This document shows positions 7,157 through 17,397 of a stretch of DNA of 23,955 bases, in pieces (position 1 is the stretch's first letter; each line of letters opens with the position of its first letter). The translations under genes were made by a program, and so were the position numbers. The notes beneath the pieces are model-generated. The model did not search any database and had not been told where the DNA came from. It worked only from the letters and a program-made list of their open reading frames with translations. This DNA is from Parcubacteria group bacterium (GTDB lineage Bacteria; Patescibacteriota; Minisyncoccia; JACPCQ01), in assembly GCA_016179715.1 (NCBI GenBank), contig JACPCQ010000057.1:1-23955 (forward strand), given 5' to 3'.

Positions 7157-7465
7157 TTAAGAGAGAGGGGCGGCGCATTTTTTACAGATACGCACCTTTT
7201 TGCCTTCGCGGAGCTCTGTCCCCACGCGCGTCGGACGCTGACACTGGGGACAGACGAGCAGTGCGTTTGAGGCGTGAATCGGCATGGCGGTTTCTATCGT
7301 TTGGCCTTTCTCTCCCTTCCGTCTCGGCCGCACGCGGCGTTTACGCATGCTTATATCTTCAATAACAAGACGTTCTTCCCTGACAAGCGTTTTCTGAACC
7401 TTTCCCCGCTTTCCCTTGTCCTTCCCGGAAAGTACGACAACGGTGTCTCCTTTTTTGATGCGCAT
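7157..7465 (-). CDS. rplX: 50S ribosomal protein L24 (uL24)
   Basis: 102 residues. The N-terminal KOW motif MRIKKGDTVVVLSGKDKGKR is clear. The C-terminal part has two Cys pairs (CPQC ... CKKC), a zinc-ribbon-like knuckle found in many bacterial L24 proteins. L24 is an early assembly protein of the large subunit. It lies 7 nt before rplE. Confidence 0.96.
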   Translation of the reverse strand: MRIKKGDTVVVLSGKDKGKRGKVQKTLVREERLVIEDISMRKRRVRPRRKGEKGQTIETAMPIHASNALLVCPQCQRPTRVGTELREGKKVRICKKCAAPLS

Positions 7466-7516
7466 ACTTTTGTAGTTCTACCATACTAACCCCAAGAAGT
7501 AAAATAGCCCGGCGTC

Positions 7517-7885
7517 TTACACCACTTCCGGCGCAAGAGAGATAATTTTCACATATCCGCGCTCCCGAAGCTCGCGCGGGATTGGCCCAAAAATACGCCC
7601 GCCCTTCGGCTCTTTGTTGTTGTCAATAATAACAACAGCATTTTCGTCAAAACGAATACGCGAGCCGTCTCGACGACGAAACGGCGCGCACTGGCGCACA
7701 ACCACCGCGCGAACAACTTCCTTTTTCTTTACGGTCTTACGCGGCTCTGCTACTTTTACCGATCCCACAATAATATCTCCGATGCGCGCATACCGCCGCC
7801 CTGTTCCCCCGAGCACATGGATACACTGGACCACTCGCGCTCCGGTGTTGTCTGCAACCTGTAAAAATGTGCGCGGCTGTATCAT
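7517..7885 (-). CDS. rplN: 50S ribosomal protein L14 (uL14)
   Basis: 122 residues, the exact family length. It starts [20 protein letters not shown] and contains GDIIVGSVK and the C-terminal [19 protein letters not shown], all signature regions. It forms part of the intersubunit face. It starts 2 nt after the rpsQ stop. Confidence 0.97.
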   Translation of the reverse strand: MIQPRTFLQVADNTGARVVQCIHVLGGTGRRYARIGDIIVGSVKVAEPRKTVKKKEVVRAVVVRQCAPFRRRDGSRIRFDENAVVIIDNNKEPKGGRIFGPIPRELRERGYVKIISLAPEVV

Positions 7886-7887
7886 AA

Positions 7888-8202
7888 CTATGCGGCAATT
7901 CCTTTTTCCCCCATTTCCTCATTTTGCGCGACCGTTGTTTTTGCAACAAAACCCACAACAACCCAGCGCTTTTCCCGGGAAAAGGGACGAGACTCGCGAA
8001 TAGTCACCGTGTCTCCCGCATGATATCGGTTTTCGGCATCATGCGCCTTAAATCGCCGGGTGTGTTTGACAAACTTATGGTAACGCGGATGCTTTTTACG
8101 CCGCACCACCTCCACAATAACCGTTTTGTCCATGCGATCAGAAACCACCGTTCCTCGCAGTGTCTGTTTACCGCCCTCCGTTTTTGATAGGTGTGTAATC
8201 AT
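7888..8202 (-). CDS. rpsQ: 30S ribosomal protein S17 (uS17)
   Basis: 104 residues, with the OB-fold S17 core [18 protein letters not shown], then [18 protein letters not shown] and [18 protein letters not shown]. The C terminus is about 15 residues longer than the E. coli protein. It binds 16S rRNA early in assembly. It lies 10 nt after rpmC. Confidence 0.95.
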   Translation of the reverse strand: MITHLSKTEGGKQTLRGTVVSDRMDKTVIVEVVRRKKHPRYHKFVKHTRRFKAHDAENRYHAGDTVTIRESRPFSREKRWVVVGFVAKTTVAQNEEMGEKGIAA

Positions 8203-8212
8203 TATTCCATTG

Positions 8213-8410
8213 CTACGCTATTTGCCGCAACAGCGCAAGCCGTGTGAGTATTCGAGCGATGTCTTTACGCGCAACGCGTATAACGCGCGAATTTTTCAAC
8301 TTCCCGCCGGAAAGCTGAAAATACGCTTCGCGCAGGGCATTGCGACGTTCAACAAGAAGCCGCGCGAGCTGTTCTTCTTTCATCCCGTTGATTTCGTTCA
8401 TTTTTGTCAT
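8213..8410 (-). CDS. rpmC: 50S ribosomal protein L29 (uL29)
   Basis: 65 residues, two helices as in the family: EEQLARLLVERRNALREAYF (with LxxLR-like spacing), then SRVIRVARKDIARILTRL. L29 lies at the exit tunnel beside L23, where trigger factor and SRP dock. The ATG at 8410 is 1 nt after the rplP stop; ATG 8383 is an alternative. Confidence 0.94.
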   Translation of the reverse strand: MTKMNEINGMKEEQLARLLVERRNALREAYFQLSGGKLKNSRVIRVARKDIARILTRLALLRQIA

Positions 8411-8411
8411 G

Positions 8412-8828
8412 TTACGCGCGGTCTACTATTTTTATCTTTATCGGAAGTTTTGTCCCGGCAACATACAGGGCTTTATGCGCCGCGTCAATCGGAATGCCCT
8501 CTAACTCAAAAAGCATCTGCCCGGGTTTCACCAGCGCCGCATACCCCGCAAGGTCGCCCTTACCGCCGCCCATGGTAACTTCCGGCGGCCGCTTTGTTAT
8601 GGGGCGGTCGGGAAATATGCGAATCCACAACTTTCCTCCTTTTCGGGTATAGCGCGTCATGACGCGCCGCGCCGCCTCAATCTGTTCCGCGGTAATCAGT
8701 GTCGGCCTTCCTACCGATTGCAGCCCGCTTGACCCGAACGCGAGTGACGTTCCGCTTGTCGCGCGTCCGCGAAACTTTCCGCGCAGTCGCTGCCATTTGC
8801 GATGTTTTACCTTTTTTGGGAATAACAT
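8412..8828 (-). CDS. rplP: 50S ribosomal protein L16 (uL16)
   Basis: 138 residues, normal length. It starts MLFPKKVKHRKWQRLRGKFR and has the family motifs RGxxxGTSLAFGSSGLQ, RKGGKLWIRIFPDRPITKRP and MGGGKGDLAGYAA. It stabilises tRNA binding near the peptidyl transferase centre. It starts 8 nt after the rpsC stop. Confidence 0.97.
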   Translation of the reverse strand: MLFPKKVKHRKWQRLRGKFRGRATSGTSLAFGSSGLQSVGRPTLITAEQIEAARRVMTRYTRKGGKLWIRIFPDRPITKRPPEVTMGGGKGDLAGYAALVKPGQMLFELEGIPIDAAHKALYVAGTKLPIKIKIVDRA

Positions 8829-8836
8829 ATTTGACT

Positions 8837-9505
8837 TTAATTTTTCGCCTGCGTATCAGAAAAAATTTCTCCCCGATAAATCCACACCTTTACGCCAAGG
8901 TCCCCGTACGGCAGATGCGCGCGCGAGCGCGCAAAATCTACATCGGAACGCAGTGTTTGCAGCGGGATGCGTCCGCGTTTCAACCATTCCCGCCGACCCA
9001 TTTCCGCCCCTCCCAAACGGCCGGAAAGCATAACTTTAAACCCCTGTACTTCGCGGTTTGCCATTACTTTTTCGGCCGACTGCTTCATCACGCGGCGAAA
9101 TGGAAGACGGCGCTCCAAATCATCGGCAACCATCTGCGCGACAATCGCCGCGCGGGATTCCGGCGCGCGCACCTCCTCAACAGTCAGTTTGAGTTCTTTC
9201 GGGATTCCGCTTCGCAGGCGTACAAGCTCCTGTGCGATCTGCTGTTTGAGCCGTCCCACTCCCTCTCCGCCTCGGCCAATAATAAGGCCGGGGCGCGATG
9301 TCCTTACAATGATATGTAACAGCATCGGAGCGCGCTCAATATCAATGCGCTCCACATAGAAACTGCGCAGCTGTTTATGCAGCCACGCACGCAATAACAC
9401 ATCGGTTTTCAGAAACTCCTGATAGCGCTTTGTGGCAAACCACCGCGATTTCCAGCCGTGGTGTATTCCGATTCTAAACGCATAAGGATGGACAGCATGA
9501 CTCAT
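8837..9505 (-). CDS. rpsC: 30S ribosomal protein S3 (uS3)
   Basis: 222 residues. It has the N-terminal KH type 2 domain with the GxxG loop in LIIGRGGEGVGRLKQQI, then the C-terminal S3 domain (RRLPFRRVMKQSAEKVM, GRLGGAEMGRREWLKRGRIP) and DLGVKVWIYRGEIF at the end. It forms part of the mRNA entry channel. In place of the common RSxWY motif near the N terminus it has KSRWFATKRYQEFL. No SD. Confidence 0.97.
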   Translation of the reverse strand: MSHAVHPYAFRIGIHHGWKSRWFATKRYQEFLKTDVLLRAWLHKQLRSFYVERIDIERAPMLLHIIVRTSRPGLIIGRGGEGVGRLKQQIAQELVRLRSGIPKELKLTVEEVRAPESRAAIVAQMVADDLERRLPFRRVMKQSAEKVMANREVQGFKVMLSGRLGGAEMGRREWLKRGRIPLQTLRSDVDFARSRAHLPYGDLGVKVWIYRGEIFSDTQAKN

Positions 9506-9520
9506 ATTCCGGATAAAAAA

Positions 9521-9907
9521 TTATTGTGAATCTCTCCGTTGTTTTGATTGTTTCTTGTTCGTAACATCCGCTTCTTCCCGTTCGCCCAGCACGATCGTCA
9601 CGTGGCTTCTCCGGCGGCGCAACGGCGTTGCTCTTCCGCGCGCGCGCGGAAGATAGCGCTTCAGTATCGGCCCCTTATCCACACGCACGATTTTTACCAC
9701 AAGTTTTTCTTTGTCCATGGCGTTGTGTGCCGCGTTTGCAACCGCAGAAGAAAGCAGTGTGTTAAAGGGAGCTGCGGCGCGCTTCAGCATAAAACGCAGC
9801 GTGTTTCGGGCATCTTCCACCTCCTTGCCGCGAATCACGTCGGCAACCAGCCGCACCTTGCGCGGAGCTATGGAAAGATATCGCAGATGTGCTTTTGCTT
9901 CCCGCAT
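9521..9907 (-). CDS. rplV: 50S ribosomal protein L22 (uL22)
   Basis: 128 residues. The start, EAKAHLRYLSIAPRKVRLVA, and the C-terminal beta hairpin region KRYLPRARGRATPLRRRRSH match the family; that hairpin lines the exit tunnel. A basic/polar tail (NKKQSKQRRDSQ) of about 15 residues extends past the usual end. It starts 6 nt after the rpsS stop. Confidence 0.96.
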   Translation of the reverse strand: MREAKAHLRYLSIAPRKVRLVADVIRGKEVEDARNTLRFMLKRAAAPFNTLLSSAVANAAHNAMDKEKLVVKIVRVDKGPILKRYLPRARGRATPLRRRRSHVTIVLGEREEADVTNKKQSKQRRDSQ

Positions 9908-9913
9908 ATGATT

Positions 9914-10204
9914 TTACTTTGTTGGCTGCTGGCTTTTCTCCACTGCCCGTTGAATTTTTCCGCCGTGACGCACAAACTTGCGCGTGGGGCTAAATTCGCC
10001 CAGCCGATGCCCGACCATTTCTTCCCTAATCAATACCTCAACAAAATCTTTCCCGTTATGAACCGCTATCTTGCGGCCAACCATCTCCGGAGAAATTTGT
10101 GAGGCGCGCGCCCACGTTTTAATCACCGCCCCGGCGTCTGTGCGCCCCAGTTTCTTGAGCAGTTTCTTATCTAGATACGGTCCTTTTTTGAGTGATCGCG
10201 TCAT
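9914..10204 (-). CDS. rpsS: 30S ribosomal protein S19 (uS19)
   Basis: 96 residues beginning [19 protein letters not shown] and containing [20 protein letters not shown] and [13 protein letters not shown], all family signatures. The ATG at 10210 (two codons earlier) is an alternative. It is preceded by a 112-bp gap with a putative promoter at 10259-10287, so it may start a second transcript of the S10 operon. Confidence 0.96.
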   Translation of the reverse strand: MTRSLKKGPYLDKKLLKKLGRTDAGAVIKTWARASQISPEMVGRKIAVHNGKDFVEVLIREEMVGHRLGEFSPTRKFVRHGGKIQRAVEKSQQPTK

Positions 10205-10258
10205 AAACATTCATTGATCATCGCTCGCGCCACGCGGTACGGTGCGGGAACTGTGCGC

Positions 10259-10287
10259 ATTTTATACTAGATTCAGCGTACCTGCAA
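10259..10287 (-). promoter_or_regulatory. Putative internal promoter ahead of rpsS
   Basis: On the minus strand TTGCAG (10282-10287), 17 nt, TAAAAT (10259-10264), in the unusually long gap between rplB and rpsS. Downstream the leader is GC-rich and may fold. An overlapping TATAAA with 15-nt spacing is a weaker alternative. Confidence 0.5.
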
Positions 10288-10322
10288 GTTTTGGGGTTGC
10301 GCGATATGTTCATACATAACAC

Positions 10323-11162
10323 TTATTTTTTCTTCTTTGTCTTGCGACGACTGACGATATTCGGGTTTGAATATTTTTTTTGCCTGCGCGTCCGCACCCC
10401 GCGCGTACCCTTGCCCCATTTGTTTTTAGGCCGACGCGTGCCTTGCGGCGCCTTGCCCTCGCCGCCGCCATACGGGTGATCCACCGGGTTCATTGCCGAC
10501 CCCCGTACCGTCGGCCTGATGCCCAGCCAACGGGAACGTCCTGCCTTTCCTATTGTTACCAGGTTGTGCTGGCTGTTTGAGACCGAACCCACGCTCGCCC
10601 AGCTTGCAGACGGAACTTTGCGCACTTCCCCCGAAGGAAGTTTTATATGGGTAAAACGCTGGTCGTGTCCCAACACGACAGCACCCGTCCCCGCAGAACG
10701 CGCCAGGCGCGCGCCGCGCCCGGGATAGAGTTCAACATTATGCACCATCGTACCGACAGGGATGCGTACAAGCGGCAGGCGATTTCCGGGCACTGCTTCC
10801 GCGCGTTCCGAAACAATAACCGTACTGCCCGGACGCACCTCTCCGGGAAGCACTACGTAACGCCGTTCTCCGTCCCGATAGCAGACAAGTCCGATAAAAC
10901 CGGAACGATTCGGGTCGTACTCTATTGTTTCTACCGTTGCAGGAATGTCCTGTTTTTCGTAACGAAAATCAACAACACGCAGCTTTCTTTTTGCTCCGCC
11001 CCCCTTGTGCCGCACTGTAATCCTCCCTCTACTATTCCTCCCGGCGCGCGCAGGCTTTCCGGATACCAACGGCTTGTGCGGAGCGGCCGCCGTCAACGCG
11101 CCGCGATAAGAAATCGTGGTCATGTGTCGCCGGGAAGGAGTTGTTGGCCTGTATTTTTTCAT
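10323..11162 (-). CDS. rplB: 50S ribosomal protein L2 (uL2)
   Basis: 279 residues. It has the N-terminal OB-like RNA-binding part (GRNSRGRITVRHKGGGAKRK), the SH3-like part, and the peptidyl-transferase-proximal loop AMNPVDHPYGGGEGK. The first His of the DHPH motif (the conserved E. coli His229 by mature numbering) is present; the second is Tyr here. The C terminus is Lys-rich. It follows rplW after 6 nt. Length is as expected. Confidence 0.97.
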   Translation of the reverse strand: MKKYRPTTPSRRHMTTISYRGALTAAAPHKPLVSGKPARAGRNSRGRITVRHKGGGAKRKLRVVDFRYEKQDIPATVETIEYDPNRSGFIGLVCYRDGERRYVVLPGEVRPGSTVIVSERAEAVPGNRLPLVRIPVGTMVHNVELYPGRGARLARSAGTGAVVLGHDQRFTHIKLPSGEVRKVPSASWASVGSVSNSQHNLVTIGKAGRSRWLGIRPTVRGSAMNPVDHPYGGGEGKAPQGTRRPKNKWGKGTRGVRTRRQKKYSNPNIVSRRKTKKKK

Positions 11163-11168
11163 AACACA

Positions 11169-11606
11169 TTAATGGAGATCAATTGTTTGTCCTTCTTTTA
11201 TATATACGACGGCCTTGCGAAAACCCGACCGCTCTCCGTACCGTCCCCGCGCGAAACGGCGCTTGGCCGGGACGGTGATGGTGCGCACCTTCTCTACCGT
11301 AACGTTATAAAGTGCGCTGACCGCGCGCTGGATCATTGGCTTGGTTGCCCGACTTGAAACAAGAAACGTATAGGCCCCGTGGTCGTTTCCGGCAACTGCT
11401 TTTTCGGTTACGTGCGGCGAGCGCAATAGTGTGCCGACAAGCCGGGACTCGCCTGATGATGGCGGCGCAGTCTTGCCGTCGGCCTGTGCTGACGCCTTTT
11501 GTGTTGCGGGAGCGGCAGTTTCCTGCACCGTTTCTTTACGCTCTAGCTGTTGCTTTCGGAACCGTTGCTCCTCTCTGCGTTTTCGAAATGTATCAAACAA
11601 AGTCAT
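11169..11606 (-). CDS. rplW: 50S ribosomal protein L23 (uL23) with N-terminal extension
   Basis: 145 residues, about 50 longer than usual. The L23 core starts near residue 60 (LLRSPHVTEKAVAGNDHGAY) and contains VEKVRTITVPAKRRFARGR and a C-terminal IKEGQTIDLH. Residues 1-55 are charged and low-complexity (RKRREEQRFRKQQLERKE, then Ala/Gln/Ser-rich) and probably disordered or helical. L23 sits at the tunnel exit and binds trigger factor and SRP, so the extension would protrude there. It follows rplD after 12 nt. Confidence 0.94.
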   Translation of the reverse strand: MTLFDTFRKRREEQRFRKQQLERKETVQETAAPATQKASAQADGKTAPPSSGESRLVGTLLRSPHVTEKAVAGNDHGAYTFLVSSRATKPMIQRAVSALYNVTVEKVRTITVPAKRRFARGRYGERSGFRKAVVYIKEGQTIDLH

Positions 11607-11618
11607 AACAACAATATA

Positions 11619-12293
11619 TTATTTTGGGCGCGACGGGGCGCTTTGCACCAGAGATTCAACAACCGCAATGCTCGCTTGGGAAAAAGATATAACGGGAAAG
11701 GAAATGATGTCTGCCGCGTTGATCAGCCGGTCCTCCTTCACCTCCACGCCGGGGACATTTCGGAACGCGCGGGAAGCTTCGCGTGCGCCGGAGGGAAATA
11801 ACAACAATATGCGCCGCGAGGTCCGGCCCGGCATGTGTGCGGCAAGGCCGCGCAGCATTTTTACAACCTCAACGGCTTGCCGCGTCTTTCCTTCCGGAAG
11901 AGTAAGATTATCAATAATAATCGCGGCGCCCTCGCGCACTCGCTGTGAAAGAGCGATTCCAAGAGCCTTCTTCCGCATCTTTGCATTGATTTTCTTTTCG
12001 TACTTTTCTTCCGCCGTCGGCCCGTGCGTAACCCCCCCGCCAATCCAGAGCGGAGAACGAATGGAGCCGTGGCGCGCTCTGCCGGTTCCCTTCTGCCGCC
12101 ACGGTTTTTTGCCGCCGCCTCTGACCTCCCCGCGCGCCCTCGCGTATGCCGTCCCACTGCGGTGATTTGCGCGATACGTCTCCACGGTCTGGTGTATGAG
12201 TGCGGCGTTCCACGGCAACGCAAAAATATGCTCCGCTAATGTAACGGATCCGGCACGCTCGCCTTTTTGATTGTATAGCGGCGCCTGCATCAT
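11619..12293 (-). CDS. rplD: 50S ribosomal protein L4 (uL4)
   Basis: 224 residues from ATG 12293 (MMQAPLYNQKGERAG). The tunnel-lining loop is well conserved: RGEVRGGGKKPWRQKGTGRA, then SIRSPLWIGGGVTHGP. The C-terminal Rossmann-like half ends with a short tail. A longer in-frame start at 12413 would lie inside rplC and is unlikely. In E. coli L4 also represses the S10 operon; whether it does so here cannot be told. Confidence 0.95.
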   Translation of the reverse strand: MMQAPLYNQKGERAGSVTLAEHIFALPWNAALIHQTVETYRANHRSGTAYARARGEVRGGGKKPWRQKGTGRARHGSIRSPLWIGGGVTHGPTAEEKYEKKINAKMRKKALGIALSQRVREGAAIIIDNLTLPEGKTRQAVEVVKMLRGLAAHMPGRTSRRILLLFPSGAREASRAFRNVPGVEVKEDRLINAADIISFPVISFSQASIAVVESLVQSAPSRPK

Positions 12294-12298
12294 AGGTA

Positions 12299-12934
12299 TC
12301 ACGTTTGTGCGATAATGCGTAACAGGGTTCCGCGACTGCCCGGCAAAGCGCCGGAAATCGCAAGCAGATTGCGTGAGGCATCCACCTTTATCACACGGAC
12401 GTTTTTCACGCATATCGTGTTCCCGCCCATGCGTCCAGCCATCCGTTTGCCCTTCAGCACTTTTTGCGGAGCAGTGGCGCCGATAGAGCCGGGCTCGCGT
12501 TCGGAATGTTTTTGCCCGTGCGTACGGGATCCGCCGTGAAATCCGTGACGTTTTACCACTCCTTGAAATCCCCGCCCCTTGACTTCTCCGCGCGCCTCAA
12601 CAATGTCCCCTTCAGAAAATACGGAAACAGAAATCTGCTCCCCTCGCCGCCATGCTCCTTGCTCCTTCGTGTGAAATTCCCTTACATGGCGGAGGCGTCC
12701 CAGCGATGTGAAGAAGCCCTGCTGCGGACGCGCAATCGCGCGCTTCTTGCCGGCTCCAACCTGCACGGCTTCATAGCCATCCCGCTCACGCGTGCGCGTT
12801 CCGAGCACAACAAGAGGTTCTGCGCGAACGATGGTAACCGGAACAGCCCTTCCCTCCGCATCAAACACTTGCGACATCATTTCCTTGGTGCCGAGCATAA
12901 ACCGTTCTTTTGTTGTTGTCTCTTTTTTGTTCAT
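12299..12934 (-). CDS. rplC: 50S ribosomal protein L3 (uL3)
   Basis: About 211 residues. The family start region LGTKEMMSQVFDAEGRAVPV is followed by the central extension GFQGVVKRHGFHGGSRTHGQ with REPGSIGA and KRMAGRMG, which reaches toward the peptidyl transferase centre. Start choice is uncertain: ATG 12934 (MNKKETTTKERF) is taken, ATG 12898 (MLGTKEMM) is close to the typical length, and ATG 13000 lies inside a hairpin and is unlikely. No SD at any of them. It begins downstream of a terminator-like hairpin. Confidence 0.93.
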   Translation of the reverse strand: MNKKETTTKERFMLGTKEMMSQVFDAEGRAVPVTIVRAEPLVVLGTRTRERDGYEAVQVGAGKKRAIARPQQGFFTSLGRLRHVREFHTKEQGAWRRGEQISVSVFSEGDIVEARGEVKGRGFQGVVKRHGFHGGSRTHGQKHSEREPGSIGATAPQKVLKGKRMAGRMGGNTICVKNVRVIKVDASRNLLAISGALPGSRGTLLRIIAQT

Positions 12935-12963
12935 ACCGCGCATCAGACATAAAACATTCAGAC

Positions 12964-13003
12964 AAAAAACAATGAACAATGAGGCAGGGTCATTGTTCAT
13001 TGT
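12964..13003 (-). terminator. Terminator-like hairpin between rpsJ and rplC
   Basis: Perfect 14-bp inverted repeat (12990-13003 with 12969-12982, 7-nt loop) followed on the minus strand by a T run (12964-12968). It has the form of an intrinsic terminator but sits inside the S10 operon, so an attenuator or partial terminator is the likeliest role. The stem is AT-rich. Confidence 0.65.
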
Positions 13004-13025
13004 AGAGCCCCTGAATCTCCGCCGG

Positions 13026-13367
13026 CTACGCCATCTTTACCTCAATATCAACGCCGGCGGGGAGATTAAGGCTTGTGAGCGCATCAATAACCTTCGATGC
13101 CGGATTGAGAATGTCAACCAAGCGCTTGTGTACCCGCATTTCAAACTGTTCTCGCGCGTTTTTGTGCACGAAGGTTGAACGATTTACCGTATACTTTCGC
13201 ACCTCCGCGGGCAACGGCACCGGGCCGGATACTTCCGCACCATAGCGTTCAGCGGTCTCTACAATCTGCCGCACGCTCGCATCCAGAATTTTATGGTCAT
13301 AAGCCCGGATACGAATGCGCAGACGCTGTTCCTCCGCCTCCTGTTTTTTTGCTCGTCGTTCTGCCAT
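13026..13367 (-). CDS. rpsJ: 30S ribosomal protein S10 (uS10)
   Basis: 113 residues from ATG 13367. The core [20 protein letters not shown] is followed by [20 protein letters not shown] and [20 protein letters not shown], and it ends [12 protein letters not shown]. About 10 basic residues precede the usual start; a TTG at 13400 would make it longer still. It follows tuf by 53 bp and heads the S10 part of the merged operon. Confidence 0.96.
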   Translation of the reverse strand: MAERRAKKQEAEEQRLRIRIRAYDHKILDASVRQIVETAERYGAEVSGPVPLPAEVRKYTVNRSTFVHKNAREQFEMRVHKRLVDILNPASKVIDALTSLNLPAGVDIEVKMA

Positions 13368-13420
13368 CTTTTTCTGTAAAGCGCCCCTCTTGGTCGGCAA
13401 GATGAGCGCGGCAAATCCCT

Positions 13421-14463
13421 TTATTTGACAATCTTTGTGACAACTCCCGCCCCAACAGTCTTTCCTCCCTCGCGAATAGCAAAGCGCTGGCGCTCTTCAA
13501 GCGCAATCGGAGCAATCAGTACCACCTTAAAGGTAACCGTGTCGCCCGGCATAACCATTTCCGTACCTTCCGCAAGCGTTACCTCGCCGGTAACATCCGT
13601 CGTGCGGATATAAAATTGCGGCTTGTACTTTGAGAAAAACGGCGTGTGGCGGCCGCCCTCATCTTTGGTCAGAATATATACCTCGGACTCAAACTCGGTA
13701 TGCGGAGTTATTGTTCCCGGACGCGCAAGCACCTGTCCGCGCTCCACATCCTCTTTTTTGATACCGCGCAACAACACTCCCGCATTATCTCCTGCAAGCC
13801 CCTCATCAAGAGACTTGTTGAACATCTCAATACCCGTCACCGTCACTTTTTGGGTGTCACGAAGACCGACAACGGCCACATCTTCTCCAATTTTAACCTT
13901 TCCGCGTTCAATGCGTCCGGTAACCACAGTGCCTCGGCCTTCAATAGAGAAGATATCTTCAATCGGCATGAGAAACGGCTTTTCCGTATCACGAACCGGC
14001 TCTGCGATGTGCTCATCAAGCGCATGAGTTCCGGATCGTCCACCATGTCCACCTTATTTAAAAACACGATGACGCCCGGCACACCCACCTGGCGCGCAAG
14101 AAGAATGTGCTCCCTTGTCTGCGGCATCGGGCCATCGGACGCAGAAACCACCAAAATAGCGCCGTCCATCTGGGCCGCCCCGGTAATCATGTTTTTGATA
14201 TAATCCGCATGCCCCGGCGCATCCACATGCGCGTAATGACGCTTCACCGTCTCGTACTCCGAGTGATGCAACGCAATAGTAATGCCGCGCGCCCTTTCTT
14301 CCGGCGCGTTATCAATGTCCTCAACCCTCTCCTCTTTTACATTTTGTCCGGAGAGTTTGAGCGCGTGTAGAATTGCTGCCGTCAGCGTTGTTTTCCCGTG
14401 GTCCACATGACCGATGGTTCCCACGTTAAGATGCGGTTTTGTCCGCTCGAATTTTTCTGCCAT
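13421..14463 (-). pseudogene. tuf: Elongation factor Tu, disrupted by an internal deletion and frameshift
   Basis: Two reading frames together encode EF-Tu. The first (from 14463) has the P-loop GHVDHGKTT, switch [14 protein letters not shown] (G3) and [11 protein letters not shown] (G4, about residue 146), then turns to nonsense. The second, in another frame, resumes at [17 protein letters not shown] and [19 protein letters not shown] and continues through domains 2 and 3 to VTKIVK (13421). The joined product would be about 346 residues against 394 in E. coli. About 45-50 codons, including the G5 (SAL) region, are missing at 14018-14030, and the lost length is not a multiple of three. As written the gene cannot make a working EF-Tu. 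EF-Tu is essential, so either another copy exists or this is an assembly or minority-strain error. Confidence 0.9.
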
Positions 14464-14559
14464 AACGTATAGAGAATATTTTATTTAATAATGGGGCATG
14501 AGAAGCTCCGCACCGATGCTTCAAGTGCTTCAAGACACGCAATCTGCCCCCGTCAGCAC

Positions 14560-14589
14560 ATTGTAACGAAAACCCGTGAAAGAAGTCAA
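14560..14589 (-). promoter_or_regulatory. Promoter of tuf
   Basis: On the minus strand TTGACT (14584-14589), 18 nt, TACAAT (14560-14565). Transcription would start near 14553, giving a leader of about 90 nt. The leader can close a GGGGCA/TGCCCC stem (14545-14550 with 14493-14498) around a GAAGC/GCTTC hairpin. This lets tuf and the S10 genes be expressed apart from fusA. Confidence 0.7.
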
Positions 14590-14765
14590 CCCCCCGCGCC
14601 ATCGCAACGCAAAGTATCAAAGATGCTGCAGAATTTCAAAGCGGAAGCGTATCAATGTCGCCCGTAAGATCCAGGTCATCTTCTACAAGCTCCGGCCAGA
14701 GCAAGCCCGTTTCCTTATCCTGTATCTCCTCATCAGCCGCTTTGAGAAGCTGCCGGATTTTGGTA

Positions 14766-16883
<2,118 letters not shown>

Positions 16884-16974
16884 AAATCAACGAATAACGA
16901 ATTGGTTACGAATTTACGAATTAATACTGAAGGTGAAATCAACGAATAACGAATTGGTTACGAATTTACGAATT
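16884..16974. repeat. Left pair of 39-bp direct repeats of the GxxExxY cassette
   Basis: Two identical 39-bp units at 16884-16922 and 16936-16974, separated by 13 bp (period 52). Each begins AAATCAACGAATAACG and ends TTTACGAATT. The first touches the fusA start codon; the second contains the stop codon of the GxxExxY gene. Confidence 0.9.
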
Positions 16975-17373
16975 CTTAAGATTAACGATTCTTCTGAACA
17001 TGACCCCTTGGCTAGCAAAATTTATCAATAGAGCAAGCGGCACTTTGGATGATTTCAGATAACTTACGACCTGGTCAATGTGGGCTTTCGAAAATCTCTC
17101 GCCTTTCTTAATCTCCACAACAACCTTCTTCTCTACCAAAAAATCTAAAACATTTTTTCCTATAACCTTTCCTTTGAAATGCAGCGGGAATCCAATTTGC
17201 TGCTGAAAAACCAGGCCTTGATGAGAAAAAGCCTCGGCGAGTCCTCTTTGATAATGCTTTTCGTGATGTCCGCCGCCCAACGAATTATGAACATCAAAAG
17301 CGCAGCCGACAATTTTATAACTTAAGTCAGGATATAAGAGATCCTTTCTTCTTAAACTGCTCCTCTGATTCAT
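16966..17373 (-). CDS. GxxExxY family protein (PD-(D/E)XK nuclease-like)
   Basis: 135 residues from ATG 17373. The order LLYPDLSYKIVGCAFDVHNS, then GGGHHEKHYQRGL (the G-x-x-E-x-x-Y signature), then VLDFLVEKKVVVEIKKGERF (Asp ... Glu-x-Lys of the PD-(D/E)XK fold) matches the GxxExxY family, whose function is not established. The C terminus and stop (NLKNS) are encoded by the flanking repeat. Base composition is AT-richer than the neighbouring ribosomal genes. It interrupts the normal rpsG-fusA junction. A GTG at 17379 is an alternative start. No SD. Confidence 0.85.
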   Translation of the reverse strand: MNQRSSLRRKDLLYPDLSYKIVGCAFDVHNSLGGGHHEKHYQRGLAEAFSHQGLVFQQQIGFPLHFKGKVIGKNVLDFLVEKKVVVEIKKGERFSKAHIDQVVSYLKSSKVPLALLINFASQGVMFRRIVNLKNS

Positions 17374-17397
17374 TCGCACATTCGCAACATATCAGCT

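Noticed and set aside
13421..14463. Programmed frameshift as an explanation for tuf
   Set aside because: A frameshift cannot restore the missing 45-50 residues including the G5 region.
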